Of a stretch of DNA of 64,000 nt, positions 1 to 9,146 are shown piece after piece. Positions within the stretch are counted from its first letter, which is position 1; each line of letters starts with the position of its first letter. The translations under genes were made by a program, and so were the position numbers. This DNA is from Lentisphaeraceae bacterium (lineage in GTDB: Bacteria > Verrucomicrobiota > Lentisphaeria > Lentisphaerales > Lentisphaeraceae), in assembly GCA_021232515.1 (NCBI GenBank), contig JAJPOQ010000140.1, positions 62,001 to 126,000 on the forward strand. Reading direction: 5' to 3'. The notes under the pieces are model-generated. The model ran no database searches, was not told where the DNA came from, and saw only the letters and a program-made list of their open reading frames with translations.

Positions 1-296
1 AGAGGGAATAAATTGATTGTTTTTTGGTCAATTATACCAGGAAAGTTAATGCTTATACCAATTGAAAAGGATTTAATTTTCTTTAGAAAATCTTGAGCTT
101 CATTACTATTAATTTGTGCCGTATGTAGGAAAGGGATATTATTTGCCAAGGCGTAATCTTTAAAATGCTGGCTTGTGATTTTGTAGTCAGGGGCTTGTTT
201 GGCGGTAATTATACCAACTATTTCATGTTCTGACTGAACTAAGCTGAGCATAGTCTCAAAAAGTACGTCACTGCGCCCTATGATGACAACTTTCAT
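1..296 (-). CDS. Formyltransferase-like protein, N-terminal part (runs off the left edge)
   Basis: An open frame starts at the ATG at 296-294 and stays open to base 1, giving about 98 residues that begin MKVVIIGRSDVLFE. The start with a beta-strand and GR turn, followed by a section near residue 79 reading SIGISINFPGII, resembles the N-terminal formyl-donor-binding fold of methionyl-tRNA formyltransferase and sugar N-formyltransferases. The catalytic Asn-His-Asp region would lie beyond the window. Its ATG overlaps the TGA of the deacetylase-like gene upstream (ATGA), so it is the next gene of the same glycan operon. The family call is an inference from half a domain. Confidence 0.6.
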   Translation of the reverse strand, partial: MKVVIIGRSDVLFETMLSLVQSEHEIVGIITAKQAPDYKITSQHFKDYALANNIPFLHTAQINSNEAQDFLKKIKSFSIGISINFPGIIDQKTINLFP

Positions 297-1006
297 GATT
301 GAATGATTTCCTGTAAAAATGAAGCAGTGGAGGAGCTACCATTATATTTCCATGAGGGTAACTTTTGGACATCTCTATGAACCTGCCGGCTTTTTTCGTA
401 TCGAGAAATTTTTTCGGTATTTAGGTAAACGTGAATTGGATGAAAATCATATACTTTCAATCCATCATTTTTTAAAACTTGATTCAATTTAAAAGAGTCG
501 TTTTCAAGAGATGAAATTTCATCTGACCAGAAATACGGAACCTTAATTAATTTTTCAAGATAGTTCCACGGTTTTAGTTGTATTGAACTTTTCCAAGAAA
601 CAAAATCATTACAATCATATTTTAGTCCTGCTTCAAAGAAAGAGTGTAGTATTCGAGAAGATTGACAGACTGAGTGGCTCCTAACAGAAACTGCTTCTGG
701 GACTATATCTAAGAGCTTGTGAATTATTTCAGTATGGGTAGCGCCTTGAGATTTGTCTCCCATGAGTAAATTGTTAAAGTTAGGATGTATTCCCAATTCA
801 AAATTCTTATTCCCGCGCAATCTTTTAAGAAGAGGAGTGTCATGAGTGATAAACCATGTAGCTTTAACGTCTTGTTCGGTAAGTAAATCAATGAGCGGTT
901 CAAGTACAAAATCTTCAGCCCAATCTATATCAAAAGTTAGAAAAGTTTTATTTTTCCATGTGTCATCCTCAACAAGGTTAATTTCACTAATTTTTGAAAA
1001 ATTCAT
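293..1006 (-). CDS. NodB-like polysaccharide deacetylase family protein
   Basis: 237 residues. The segment FLTFDIDWAEDFVL near the N terminus carries the DxD-type metal motif of the carbohydrate esterase 4 (NodB) fold. ELGIHPNFN (about residue 73) supplies the HP motif, and VRSHSV (about residue 108) matches the RSH-type motif of polysaccharide deacetylase-like proteins in LPS and capsule clusters. The family removes N- or O-acetyl groups from sugars or polysaccharide. No signal peptide is visible, so it probably acts on a cytoplasmic sugar intermediate. It lies between two formyltransferase-like genes and is coupled to the downstream one by an ATGA overlap. The substrate cannot be told from sequence. 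Confidence 0.7.
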   Translation of the reverse strand: MNFSKISEINLVEDDTWKNKTFLTFDIDWAEDFVLEPLIDLLTEQDVKATWFITHDTPLLKRLRGNKNFELGIHPNFNNLLMGDKSQGATHTEIIHKLLDIVPEAVSVRSHSVCQSSRILHSFFEAGLKYDCNDFVSWKSSIQLKPWNYLEKLIKVPYFWSDEISSLENDSFKLNQVLKNDGLKVYDFHPIHVYLNTEKISRYEKSRQVHRDVQKLPSWKYNGSSSTASFLQEIIQS

Positions 1007-1021
1007 TATGGATTTAGATTA

Positions 1022-1780
1022 TTATAAGGTGTCAGGAGCATCATTTTTTTTGTCATCCCTCCACAGTTTCAAATAAACTTTTTGGCCCTTTACATAAAAA
1101 TATGCAGGGTAGTCCACAGGGTCACAGGCACGAATTTGATTGTATAATTCATTTAGAGTCACCGATGGGTCAAGGGCGGAATGTTCGGGTGTTCTATTTG
1201 GCCAGGTTGTAACGTTTGAATAGTCCTGGTTTTCAAAAGTTGCTTGACCATGAGAGTAAATACTTAAAGCTTCGAGAATAACAGAAGGTTCAAACTCTAA
1301 AGTTTTCCTGTAAAGACTTTTCCCAGTGTCAAATTCAGAAAGAGGGATTTTTTTTTGTAGTAAGATAGGCCCCGTATCCATGCCTTTATCAATTTTGTGA
1401 ATCGTAACTCCACTGTATTCTTCTCCATTAACAATGACCCAGTTGAGAGTTCTTGCTCCAGCATAATTTGGTAGGAGAGTTCCATGTGCGTTGAGCGCTA
1501 TTTTAGCTTGGTTTATGAAGCTTTCTGAAAATAGGTATGCAAAGCCAATACTGAGAACTACTTCATCTTTGATAAAGTGTTCTATGTCGTTTAATTGAGC
1601 TTTACTTTCAATAAACTTTAGGTTGATTCCATTCTGTTTCGCGAGTGTTATAGTTGGACTGATTTTAGGAGTCTTCTGCTCAGGTGTAACCCATACAGTT
1701 TTAATATGATAACCCTCATTGATTAGTGCCTTAAGAACTCTTTCTCTCGGACCGCTACTGAAGTAATGAATTGAAAGCAT
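1022..1780 (-). CDS. Sugar N-formyltransferase-like protein
   Basis: 252 residues. The core NAHGTLLPNYAG, followed about 35 residues later by DKGMDTGPIL, holds the Asn, His and Asp that form the catalytic triad of 10-formyl-THF-dependent formyltransferases (Fmt/ArnA/VioF type). It is shorter than Fmt (about 310) because the C-terminal tRNA-recognition OB domain is replaced by a short tail containing YAYFYVKGQKVYL-like strands. That favours a sugar amine substrate. It sits beside two DegT aminotransferases, which would make the amino sugar. Six bases separate it from the acyltransferase gene upstream. A role in making a formamido sugar for a surface glycan is inferred. Confidence 0.75.
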   Translation of the reverse strand: MLSIHYFSSGPRERVLKALINEGYHIKTVWVTPEQKTPKISPTITLAKQNGINLKFIESKAQLNDIEHFIKDEVVLSIGFAYLFSESFINQAKIALNAHGTLLPNYAGARTLNWVIVNGEEYSGVTIHKIDKGMDTGPILLQKKIPLSEFDTGKSLYRKTLEFEPSVILEALSIYSHGQATFENQDYSNVTTWPNRTPEHSALDPSVTLNELYNQIRACDPVDYPAYFYVKGQKVYLKLWRDDKKNDAPDTL

Positions 1781-1786
1781 ATTCCT

Positions 1787-2848
1787 TTACCTAGTTGATA
1801 TGTCTGAGAGTTGGTCAAAGGGGACGCTATAGGCAAAAGGGAATTGATCAGTCAGGCTTTGCTGACTCCAATTTAGGATCTTATTATCGATGACCGTTAT
1901 GTGGTAATTGTATGATTCATCTATGGCTCCCCATCGCTTTTTGAAGTTGTAAACACCATGTTGTGTTTTCCAAGTACCGCCCCAGTTCCATTTTGTGAAA
2001 CCATTTTGAATTCCTTGGATCATTGCTTGGAAGATTAGTGCGCTCAGTGCTTGTGAGTTTCGGTATTCATCGACTATGACTGGAGTAAAATATTCGATTG
2101 TATCTTTGAAGTAAAACAGGAGGAGTCCTGCAATAGGTGTGTCACCATCCCAAGCGGTAAAAATATTGTAGTCTTTATGCTTTTCGAAGATCTGGGGGAT
2201 AAGTTTAAAGAAACTTTCAGGCTTGTATATACCATTTAATTTTTTGATATTTTCTTGATGAGTTTTTATCAAAAAGTTAAAAGTGTTTTCATCAAGCTGA
2301 TCAGTTATTTTAAAATTATTTTTCAGACCTTTCCGGATCATGTTGCGAGTCTTTTGATGGCATCTGCCTAAGATTTCTGATGAAATATTTTTTGACTTAC
2401 AGTTTAAATATGTAACTTGGGTGATCCTGTCTTCCAAAAAAGTTGTTTGCAAGACCTTTTGATAAGTTGAGTTGTTCTCATCTGTTGGGGCTGTGATCAG
2501 CATATGCGATAGGCATTTATTTTTAAGAGCGCAATCTTGGTAAGCTTTTAATAAAGCCTGTAAAGCTAGTGGGTAATTCTTGTTGTAGACGACTCCACCA
2601 TGACTGCCGAAGAAAGGCAATGAATTTAATATTTTACCCTTATCTCCATGAATGAGGTAGGATGGCAAGACTCCAATCAACTTATCTTCGCTATCAAGAG
2701 CAATGAAGTATTGTTCTTCGGCATTTTTTAAAAAGCTTGTGAGAAGTTGACGGTATCTATCTGAAATAAAGAAGTTTCCATCTTTAGACGAGATGACGAA
2801 GTTTGCATATTGTTCATAGTATTCGGGGGTTAATTTTTGAGTTTTCAT
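1787..2848 (-). CDS. FemAB/GNAT-type acyltransferase
   Basis: 353 residues with two GNAT-like halves, the layout of FemAB-like proteins (Acetyltransf_6). The C-terminal half has WNWGGTWKTQHGVYNFKKRWG (about residues 293-313), the characteristic WG-G-Y-FK-RWG signature of peptidoglycan and exopolysaccharide-linked FemAB proteins. These enzymes transfer an acyl or aminoacyl group to an amine, often on a nucleotide- or lipid-linked sugar. Its TGA/ATG junctions put it in the glycan operon; the start overlaps the upstream aminotransferase by 4 bases. It may decorate the 4-amino sugar made by its neighbours, but the donor and acceptor are unknown. Confidence 0.75.
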   Translation of the reverse strand: MKTQKLTPEYYEQYANFVISSKDGNFFISDRYRQLLTSFLKNAEEQYFIALDSEDKLIGVLPSYLIHGDKGKILNSLPFFGSHGGVVYNKNYPLALQALLKAYQDCALKNKCLSHMLITAPTDENNSTYQKVLQTTFLEDRITQVTYLNCKSKNISSEILGRCHQKTRNMIRKGLKNNFKITDQLDENTFNFLIKTHQENIKKLNGIYKPESFFKLIPQIFEKHKDYNIFTAWDGDTPIAGLLLFYFKDTIEYFTPVIVDEYRNSQALSALIFQAMIQGIQNGFTKWNWGGTWKTQHGVYNFKKRWGAIDESYNYHITVIDNKILNWSQQSLTDQFPFAYSVPFDQLSDISTR

Positions 2849-3882
2849 GATTGAAAACTCTCATTATAATTCTTTAAAGCTTCTATGACTTTGTTCAGCT
2901 CCTTATCCTCAAGACCTGGATAAATAGGAAGTGAGAGCGTTTTAGTAAAGTTTGTTGTTGCATTTGGGAAGTCTTCATCAGGTAAATTTAGCTTTCTGTG
3001 AAGTAATTGATCAACGCCTCTTCTTACAGCTACATTTTGTTGAGCAAAAAATTTGGTAACTTTCTCATTCATTTCATTGATATGACAGGTAAATCGAAAG
3101 TAGATTGACTTTTCTGGCCGTTTTATAGCTTTTATGTTTGTCAGCTTGTCGATGTGTTTGATATACTCATTGGCAACTTTTTGTCTTTTCTCTAAGAAGG
3201 AATTATAATGTTCCAATTGATTTAAAACTAATGTAGCTTGAAGGTCAGAGAGTTTTAAAAAAGGCTTATATTTTTTGTAAGCTTTTTGTAATTTGAGCCA
3301 GTTTTTTTCTGTTGAAGCAGCGACTGCTCCACCTTCAGCGCTTGTTAAGCATTTTGTCGCATTAAATGAGAATGTGGCAAAATCACCTAAGCTACCGGCT
3401 TTATTATCTTGTGAACCAGCTCCAAAAGCCTGGGCACAATCTTCAATGATACTTAGGTTAAATTTTTTAAAACTTTCTATATCTGCAAAAACCCCGAAGG
3501 TATGCACGATAATAATGCATTTTGTGTTAGGAGTAATTTTATGAGCAACTTGGGCTGAAGTGATAACCCAATGTTCGCCACTGTCACTAAGAACCGCGGA
3601 AGCACCTAGAGAAAGGATTGCTTTGTGAAGACTTTCACAAGCATAGCTAGGAATGATAACTTCATCACCATCTGATACATCAAGAGCAGCTAATGCTATG
3701 AGGAGAGCGCTAGTGCCTGTGTTGCAGCAAATAGTGCCTTTAGTACCTATGAAATCGTTTAGATGGTTTGCAAGCGATGAATTTTTAGCGCCGGATGCAA
3801 TCATTCCTGTACTTAAACAGTTTTCAACAGCTTTAAAGTCACTTTCAGTTAAGTAAGGTTTTGAATGAGGGATCAATGTCAA
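2845..3882 (-). CDS. DegT/DnrJ/EryC1/StrS family aminotransferase (short form)
   Basis: 345 residues, PLP-dependent sugar aminotransferase fold. Visible landmarks are CCNTGTSALLIALAAL near the N terminus (phosphate-binding region), IIEDCAQAFGAG (the PLP ring Asp) and FSFNATKCLTSAEGG, where the Lys forms the Schiff base. The family transaminates keto sugars bound to a nucleotide, using glutamate. This copy is shorter and more divergent than the neighbouring one: the core after the Lys has YKKYKPFLKLSDLQATL in place of the common GxNxRM(s/t)xxQAA motif. It is coupled on both sides by ATGA overlaps. The divergent sugar-binding loop suggests a different substrate from its partner. Confidence 0.85.
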   Translation of the reverse strand: MTLIPHSKPYLTESDFKAVENCLSTGMIASGAKNSSLANHLNDFIGTKGTICCNTGTSALLIALAALDVSDGDEVIIPSYACESLHKAILSLGASAVLSDSGEHWVITSAQVAHKITPNTKCIIIVHTFGVFADIESFKKFNLSIIEDCAQAFGAGSQDNKAGSLGDFATFSFNATKCLTSAEGGAVAASTEKNWLKLQKAYKKYKPFLKLSDLQATLVLNQLEHYNSFLEKRQKVANEYIKHIDKLTNIKAIKRPEKSIYFRFTCHINEMNEKVTKFFAQQNVAVRRGVDQLLHRKLNLPDEDFPNATTNFTKTLSLPIYPGLEDKELNKVIEALKNYNESFQS

Positions 3883-5021
3883 AGACTTTTAAGTGTAGAG
3901 ATGATATGGTCGCAATCTTCAGGAGTAAGCTGGTTATGCAGTGGAATAGCCATTGAGTTTTGCTCTGCAGCGTGAGCATTAGGAAAGTCTTCAGGAGTAA
4001 ACCCATATAGATCTTTGTATAAATTCAGTGTATGCAATGCATGGGTGCCAGGTCTAGTTGCAATACCTTTATCTTGTAAGCATTGCATTATCTCATTTCT
4101 ACTTTTGGGTGCCATATTTGGATTCACATAAGTAACATAAGATTGCCATGCATGACGCCCAGTTTTAGGTTCTTCAGGGCACTGAAGCCAGTCGAGTTGC
4201 TGCAATTCTTTAGTGTAGAGTTTTGCTATTTTAGCCCTTCCTTGAATGAATTGTTCTAATTTTTTGAGTTGAGTTAAGCCTATAGCTCCTTGCAAGTCAG
4301 TCATACGATAGTTAAAGCCGAGAAGGTTAAAGTCTGGAAGTAAGTAGGGCTTGGAACCTTGATGTCGCTGTTCTTCTGAAATAGTGGCACCGTGATTCCG
4401 AAGCTGATTTATTTTGTCTGCCAGTTCAGAATCGTTGGTTGTAATCATTCCACCTTCGCCTGTTGTTATTGATTTCCGAGGATGAAATGAGAAACTAGCT
4501 GCGATCCCCAGCGTTCCCGCATATCTGTTATCGTAGATAGCTCCTGCAGCACACGCGGCATCTTCGATAATGTGAACTTCACTCGGTATGGCTAATTTGA
4601 TTTGCTTGATATCTGCACAATAACCAAAAAGATGGACTGCAATTACAGCTTTAGTTTTAGAAGTGACTAAACTCTTGAGTTTATCTGGGTCTAAATTGAA
4701 GTTATTCAGATCAATATCACAGAATACTGGTTTGGCACCACAATATCTGACTACATTTGCGGTTGCGACCCATGTAAAAGCAGGCACGATGACTTCATCT
4801 TCTGGTCCTATTCCCAAAGCAGTAAGAATCAAGTGTAGACCAGTAGTACATGAAGTTGTTGCGATGCCTAGTTTAGCTTTATGGAATTCGGCAAAGTCTT
4901 TTTCAAATTGTGCAACTTTAGGACCTTGAGTTAACCAGCCGGATTCAATTGGGCCTTTTACTGCATTCCATTCTTCTAGGCCTGTAGAAGGTGTGGCTAT
5001 TTGTATATATTTTGATTTCAT
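3879..5021 (-). CDS. DegT/DnrJ/EryC1/StrS family aminotransferase
   Basis: 380 residues from the ATG at 5021. That start (MKSKYIQIATP) overlaps the epimerase stop as ATGA, like the other junctions of this operon; a start 18 bases upstream is possible. The protein has GWLTQGPKVAQFE, TTSCTTGLHLIL, IIEDAACAAGA, and SFSFHPRKSITTGEGG with the PLP Lys. GFNYRMTDLQGAIG is the complete substrate-loop motif of perosamine-synthase and PseC/WbpE-type enzymes. It should aminate a nucleotide-linked keto sugar. The NAD-dependent epimerase immediately upstream could supply or process the sugar. Together with the second DegT gene it points to a glycan with one or two amino sugars. Confidence 0.9.
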   Translation of the reverse strand: MKSKYIQIATPSTGLEEWNAVKGPIESGWLTQGPKVAQFEKDFAEFHKAKLGIATTSCTTGLHLILTALGIGPEDEVIVPAFTWVATANVVRYCGAKPVFCDIDLNNFNLDPDKLKSLVTSKTKAVIAVHLFGYCADIKQIKLAIPSEVHIIEDAACAAGAIYDNRYAGTLGIAASFSFHPRKSITTGEGGMITTNDSELADKINQLRNHGATISEEQRHQGSKPYLLPDFNLLGFNYRMTDLQGAIGLTQLKKLEQFIQGRAKIAKLYTKELQQLDWLQCPEEPKTGRHAWQSYVTYVNPNMAPKSRNEIMQCLQDKGIATRPGTHALHTLNLYKDLYGFTPEDFPNAHAAEQNSMAIPLHNQLTPEDCDHIISTLKSL

Positions 5022-5989
5022 GAGAGGAGATTGCGCCATTTGATGAGTTCTATGAGGCCTTCTTCTAAACTATATATATACTCAAAGTCTAACTCATTTT
5101 TCGCCTTTATGGCTGAGCCAATTCTATTCTGAACTAGGGCTCGAGCATCATCAGCAGTGTATGGCTTAAACTTGACTTCTAATTTAGACTTTTTAAGTTC
5201 TAAAATTTTGCTACAAAGTTCTTTGATAGTTGTTTGGATCTCGGTTCCAACATTGTAAAAACCAAATGTTTGAGACGATTTTAAAGCACAAATATTTGCT
5301 CTGGCAATATCCTCTACATAAATAAAGTCATATGCCTGACTGCCATCGCCATTAATAGTAGGAGCTTCATTGGCGTCGATTTTATTGAGCATTATCGGGA
5401 CAACACCAGAGTAGACTGCGTGTTGATCTTGACCTGGACCATAGACATTCATGTAACGCAAACCTATAATCTCGAGTCCATACCGATCATTATATGCAGT
5501 ACATATAGCTTCACTAGAAATCTTTGTAGCACCATAAAAGTTTTTGTTGTTGAAGGGGTGACTTTCGGTCATCGGGACTTCAATAGCATCTCCATAAACC
5601 GATGCAGAGGAAGAATAGATAAGTTTTTTGACGTTATTCTTTACACAGGCTTCAAGAACATTGAACGTACCACCAATATTGACATCAAATGCTGTTCGAG
5701 GGAAGTCCTTGCAGTGCAGAAGCCACATGGCCGCGAGGTGAAAAACGTAGTCAACACCTTCCATTGCTTTATTTAAAATATCGATTTCGCGGATATCTCC
5801 ACCATAAGGATAAATGTAACATCGCTCATCTTGTAAATGGTCTTTAATATTGGCATGCTTGCCTCGAGCAAAGTTGTCGTAAATAATGACTTCAGAAACT
5901 TGTTCTTTGAGAAGTTCTTTGATTACGAATCCACCAATAAAACCAGCTCCACCTATAACTAGGATTTTAGAGTTTTTAAGGTTAAGCAT
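5018..5989 (-). CDS. NAD-dependent sugar epimerase/dehydratase (extended SDR)
   Basis: 323 residues. The N terminus ILVIGGAGFIGGFV is the GxxGxxG NAD-binding turn, and FYGATKISSEA carries the catalytic Tyr-x3-Lys with the Ser about two dozen residues earlier in YSSSASVYGD. RYMNVYGPGQ and the PTINGDGSQAYDFIYVEDIA segment are typical of UDP-glucose 4-epimerase-like and dTDP/UDP-sugar enzymes. It acts on a nucleotide sugar in the cytoplasm. It overlaps the large glycosyltransferase gene by 8 bases and the aminotransferase by 4, so it is part of the same transcript. Epimerase and dehydratase cannot be separated by eye. Confidence 0.88.
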   Translation of the reverse strand: MLNLKNSKILVIGGAGFIGGFVIKELLKEQVSEVIIYDNFARGKHANIKDHLQDERCYIYPYGGDIREIDILNKAMEGVDYVFHLAAMWLLHCKDFPRTAFDVNIGGTFNVLEACVKNNVKKLIYSSSASVYGDAIEVPMTESHPFNNKNFYGATKISSEAICTAYNDRYGLEIIGLRYMNVYGPGQDQHAVYSGVVPIMLNKIDANEAPTINGDGSQAYDFIYVEDIARANICALKSSQTFGFYNVGTEIQTTIKELCSKILELKKSKLEVKFKPYTADDARALVQNRIGSAIKAKNELDFEYIYSLEEGLIELIKWRNLLS

Positions 5990-8900
5990 GTAAGGGCCTT
6001 GGGTTAGTGTTTATATCAAATGCTCTCTCAAACGATTCTTCATTGTGAAAAGGGAACATTGCTTTTTTTACCTTTTGTTTAAATTGCTCAGGATTATCAT
6101 CTAGAGATAGCTTCTGGCGAAGATTGTTTTGTAGAAAACAACTATTTTTTAAACTGTGTAAAAATATTTTTTGATCTTCAGAATTATTATTTTTCTGGCT
6201 TAAAAGGTAGCCCTGTAAACTCATCCATGATTTGGGCCACATCCAAGGAGATGTATAGGCGTCTAGAAATAACTTGAGTGAATTTACTTTTTCATGATAG
6301 GTAAATTGATTTAACAATGCGTTTAGTGGAGTACATGGATTATTTTTCCAAGTGTCACCTTTTAGCCCTTTGTTAATGTAGAAGAGGGCCTTTTCAGTAT
6401 TCTCAATAGAAAGGAAAGTTATTGAGAGTTGAAAACAGATTTCACCAATGTTTTCGGTATGATCTGTATTAGCAAGAGCTTCTTCAAAAAAATCAATTGC
6501 CTGTTTTATCTTTTGTTCACTTCTGAAAATGGTTCCGAGTAAAATTTCAGAGGACGGTGACATGGCTTTTGATTTACGAAGGTTGAAGCATAATTCTCTG
6601 GCAGTAGAGATGTCGTTCAATCTGTAATGGCAATATGCTTGCCAAAAAACAGCCCAAGGAGTCTCTAGCTTTTTTAGTTTAGAGATAGCTTTTTCAAAAT
6701 TTTGAGATGCTATATCAGCTAAGTATAGATGACGCAAATTAAAGTCTCTATTGACTAATAGATTTTGAGCGGTCTCAATCTTTTCCGCTTGTAGTAATTT
6801 ATATATTAAAATCTCTTGCGAAGAGTTTGGTAGTTTTTCGATTTGATCTGTGCAGGCATCAAGGCAAATAGTAGCATCCTTAATACGATGCTTAGAAAGC
6901 TGATTAACACCTAAGTTAAGTTTGCCTTTAATGCTTAGTTTATTTATGGCTGTTGTATCTTGACTAAATAACTCAGGTTTGACCAAGTATAAGAGGGGAG
7001 TCAATAAACTTCCTAAAGTTTGGGTCTTTAGGTTGTCTAACTCTTTAAGACAATTTGGGTCTCCTTTTTTTATATGAAGAAGAAAGTTAATTAAGTCAAA
7101 TTGTCCTTTTACAGAATTGTGATTTTGTGGAATTGGAGTTTTTGATAGTATGAAATAAGAAAAAGTTTTATAAAAAACGTCTGTAACTATAAGAGATTCA
7201 CTAAGCTTTTCTTTCCTTGCTATTTCCTTCTTATTTATAAGCTCAATAAGGCTCTTTTTTTTGTAGAATTTTTTAGAGCGACTCTGTGAAATGAAGGGGA
7301 GTATATTGTGCCTGTAAAAATCAGCTAAACAAGAGCCAGGATAATCTGTAAATAAGTTTAAGATACTTTTTAATTTCGTATTGTGTAAAGGCTGTTCACG
7401 ACACTTTAGGAAGTGGATCAAGTTTTTTGTAGCTTCAATGTGGTCTCTACAGTCATCCTCTATACTTTGCATACTAGAGCGGCTTAGAACTTGAGACTGA
7501 CTCGCAAATATCTCTTGAACTCGTTGATGGTCCCCCTCCATACTGTTTAGATGTAGACAAAAGTCAGCAAATTGGTATGCCGTACTCAGCTCCTCTTTGC
7601 AGTTTAACGCTCCTCGTGCAAATGGTGAGAATACTGGATGATTGTCCCAACCTCTGCCATATAGATGAAGTTTTATATCACTTGATTGGACTATCCATTC
7701 TAGAACTATATGTCTATAAATGACATCGTTAAGTTCCCAGAAGAGTCTTTGAATAATATAATCGAAATCATTTTGGTCATGCAAAGAGTTAAGAAGTGAG
7801 TTAACGGTTTCTATTTCACGGATTTTTATCTCTAAGTCGGCATATGTGGTACATGTACCCTCAGACCTATAATGACACCACAAATGATCGTGTATCTGTT
7901 TTAGTAATTCTATACTAAAACCATATCTGGCAAGTTTGGGAATTAGATCTTCTTTGATGATTAAAGAAGTTTCTTTACTTCGATTTGATGCAAAACAGAT
8001 GTTACACTCGTATTTCTCTTTGTCCTCTTCAGTTAGTTCCCTAGCTTTGAAGATGTCCTCGTTAACGATCATTGGACATTCTTCAAGGCGCTCTTCTAGA
8101 TAGCCGTATTCTTTGATTTGACCGACATAGCCGATAATAAGATCGCGTCGTTTTGATTTACTTTGAACATGCTCATTCCATAGTTTGGCGTTCTGGGAGT
8201 TGTTGATGTAAGAAACAGTATCTTGAACCCACGTGATGAACATCATGTCTGGAGGGTAAAAATCATCTTCTTCAGTTCGGAGGTGGTTGACGAGCATGTA
8301 GACATCTGGTTTAAACTCATTGATTCGTTTAGCTGTACGCCATTTGCTAAGGTCGGTCTTCATGTAGATGATTTCGACGTCCCAACCTTCTTTTTCGAAC
8401 ATAGCCTTTGTGTCACGCACACTATACTGAACAACAGTGCTACTTGCATGTGAAGGAATGAGCATACGAGGTTTTCTGTTTCCTTCTCCTGAAAGAATTA
8501 TGTCCAGCTCCTCATCTGTCTGCTTTTCGTAGTATTTACAATTCTCTTTGTGTAGTTTTAGTTCTTCTTCTTGACGTTCGATAAAGAAGGTAGCTAAAGG
8601 TTCAATAATTTGCATGGCTTTGTTTTCAGAAAGAGAACTTACTGGGGTAAATAAATGAGAACGTTGTTCATCGTCTTTACATAAATCGACAATTTTAGAG
8701 ACTTCATCGGTATGGTAAAACTCAATATATTCATTTTCTAGAATTGAGCTGCGGTCTTCCAGTTTTAACCAACCGTAAAGGCATTCTAGTGAATTGATGA
8801 TGACGTATATTCGGCGAGGGATAAAGTTCTGATGATATTGTTCATTAACATGTTTGTAGGTGATGTCTAGGGTATAACCTGGATTAAGGCCAATAACGAC

Positions 8901-9146
8901 TATTGGGGATATTCCACTTGATATACGATCCTCAATTTTGGCAATTGCGTTTTGCGCATCAGAAATCGGTGTAGATGATGTAAGCGGTAAGTATGAATTG
9001 TCTTTTTGTTGCTTAACAAAACAGACTCCACCATCTTTAGTTGCGGCTGTCTTAATAGAGCTTGAAGGGACCTCACAGATACGCTGACCAAGAAGAGCAG
9101 ATTTCTTTGAAAGTAATTCTAGATTTTTAAATAAATTGGCGCTCAT
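5982..9146 (-). CDS. Large CgeB-like glycosyltransferase with C-terminal helical repeats
   Basis: About 1054 residues from the ATG at 9146; an in-frame ATG at 9158 adds four residues. Residues about 230-320 (RMLIPSHASS through MFITWVQDT) and 480-560 (IKLHLYGRGWDN, then ADFCLHLNSMEGDHQRVQEI) match the two halves of a GT-B CgeB-type (Glyco_trans_1_2) glycosyltransferase. The first 200 residues hold a separate Rossmann-like segment (IVVIGLNPGYTLDI) that I cannot name. From about residue 700 to the end there are paired helices like TPR units (for example WAVFWQAYCHYRLNDISTA). It overlaps the upstream GT2 gene by 20 bases. It probably assembles or exports a surface glycan or glycosylates a protein. 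Acceptor unknown. Confidence 0.75.
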   Translation of the reverse strand: MSANLFKNLELLSKKSALLGQRICEVPSSSIKTAATKDGGVCFVKQQKDNSYLPLTSSTPISDAQNAIAKIEDRISSGISPIVVIGLNPGYTLDITYKHVNEQYHQNFIPRRIYVIINSLECLYGWLKLEDRSSILENEYIEFYHTDEVSKIVDLCKDDEQRSHLFTPVSSLSENKAMQIIEPLATFFIERQEEELKLHKENCKYYEKQTDEELDIILSGEGNRKPRMLIPSHASSTVVQYSVRDTKAMFEKEGWDVEIIYMKTDLSKWRTAKRINEFKPDVYMLVNHLRTEEDDFYPPDMMFITWVQDTVSYINNSQNAKLWNEHVQSKSKRRDLIIGYVGQIKEYGYLEERLEECPMIVNEDIFKARELTEEDKEKYECNICFASNRSKETSLIIKEDLIPKLARYGFSIELLKQIHDHLWCHYRSEGTCTTYADLEIKIREIETVNSLLNSLHDQNDFDYIIQRLFWELNDVIYRHIVLEWIVQSSDIKLHLYGRGWDNHPVFSPFARGALNCKEELSTAYQFADFCLHLNSMEGDHQRVQEIFASQSQVLSRSSMQSIEDDCRDHIEATKNLIHFLKCREQPLHNTKLKSILNLFTDYPGSCLADFYRHNILPFISQSRSKKFYKKKSLIELINKKEIARKEKLSESLIVTDVFYKTFSYFILSKTPIPQNHNSVKGQFDLINFLLHIKKGDPNCLKELDNLKTQTLGSLLTPLLYLVKPELFSQDTTAINKLSIKGKLNLGVNQLSKHRIKDATICLDACTDQIEKLPNSSQEILIYKLLQAEKIETAQNLLVNRDFNLRHLYLADIASQNFEKAISKLKKLETPWAVFWQAYCHYRLNDISTARELCFNLRKSKAMSPSSEILLGTIFRSEQKIKQAIDFFEEALANTDHTENIGEICFQLSITFLSIENTEKALFYINKGLKGDTWKNNPCTPLNALLNQFTYHEKVNSLKLFLDAYTSPWMWPKSWMSLQGYLLSQKNNNSEDQKIFLHSLKNSCFLQNNLRQKLSLDDNPEQFKQKVKKAMFPFHNEESFERAFDINTNPRPLHA

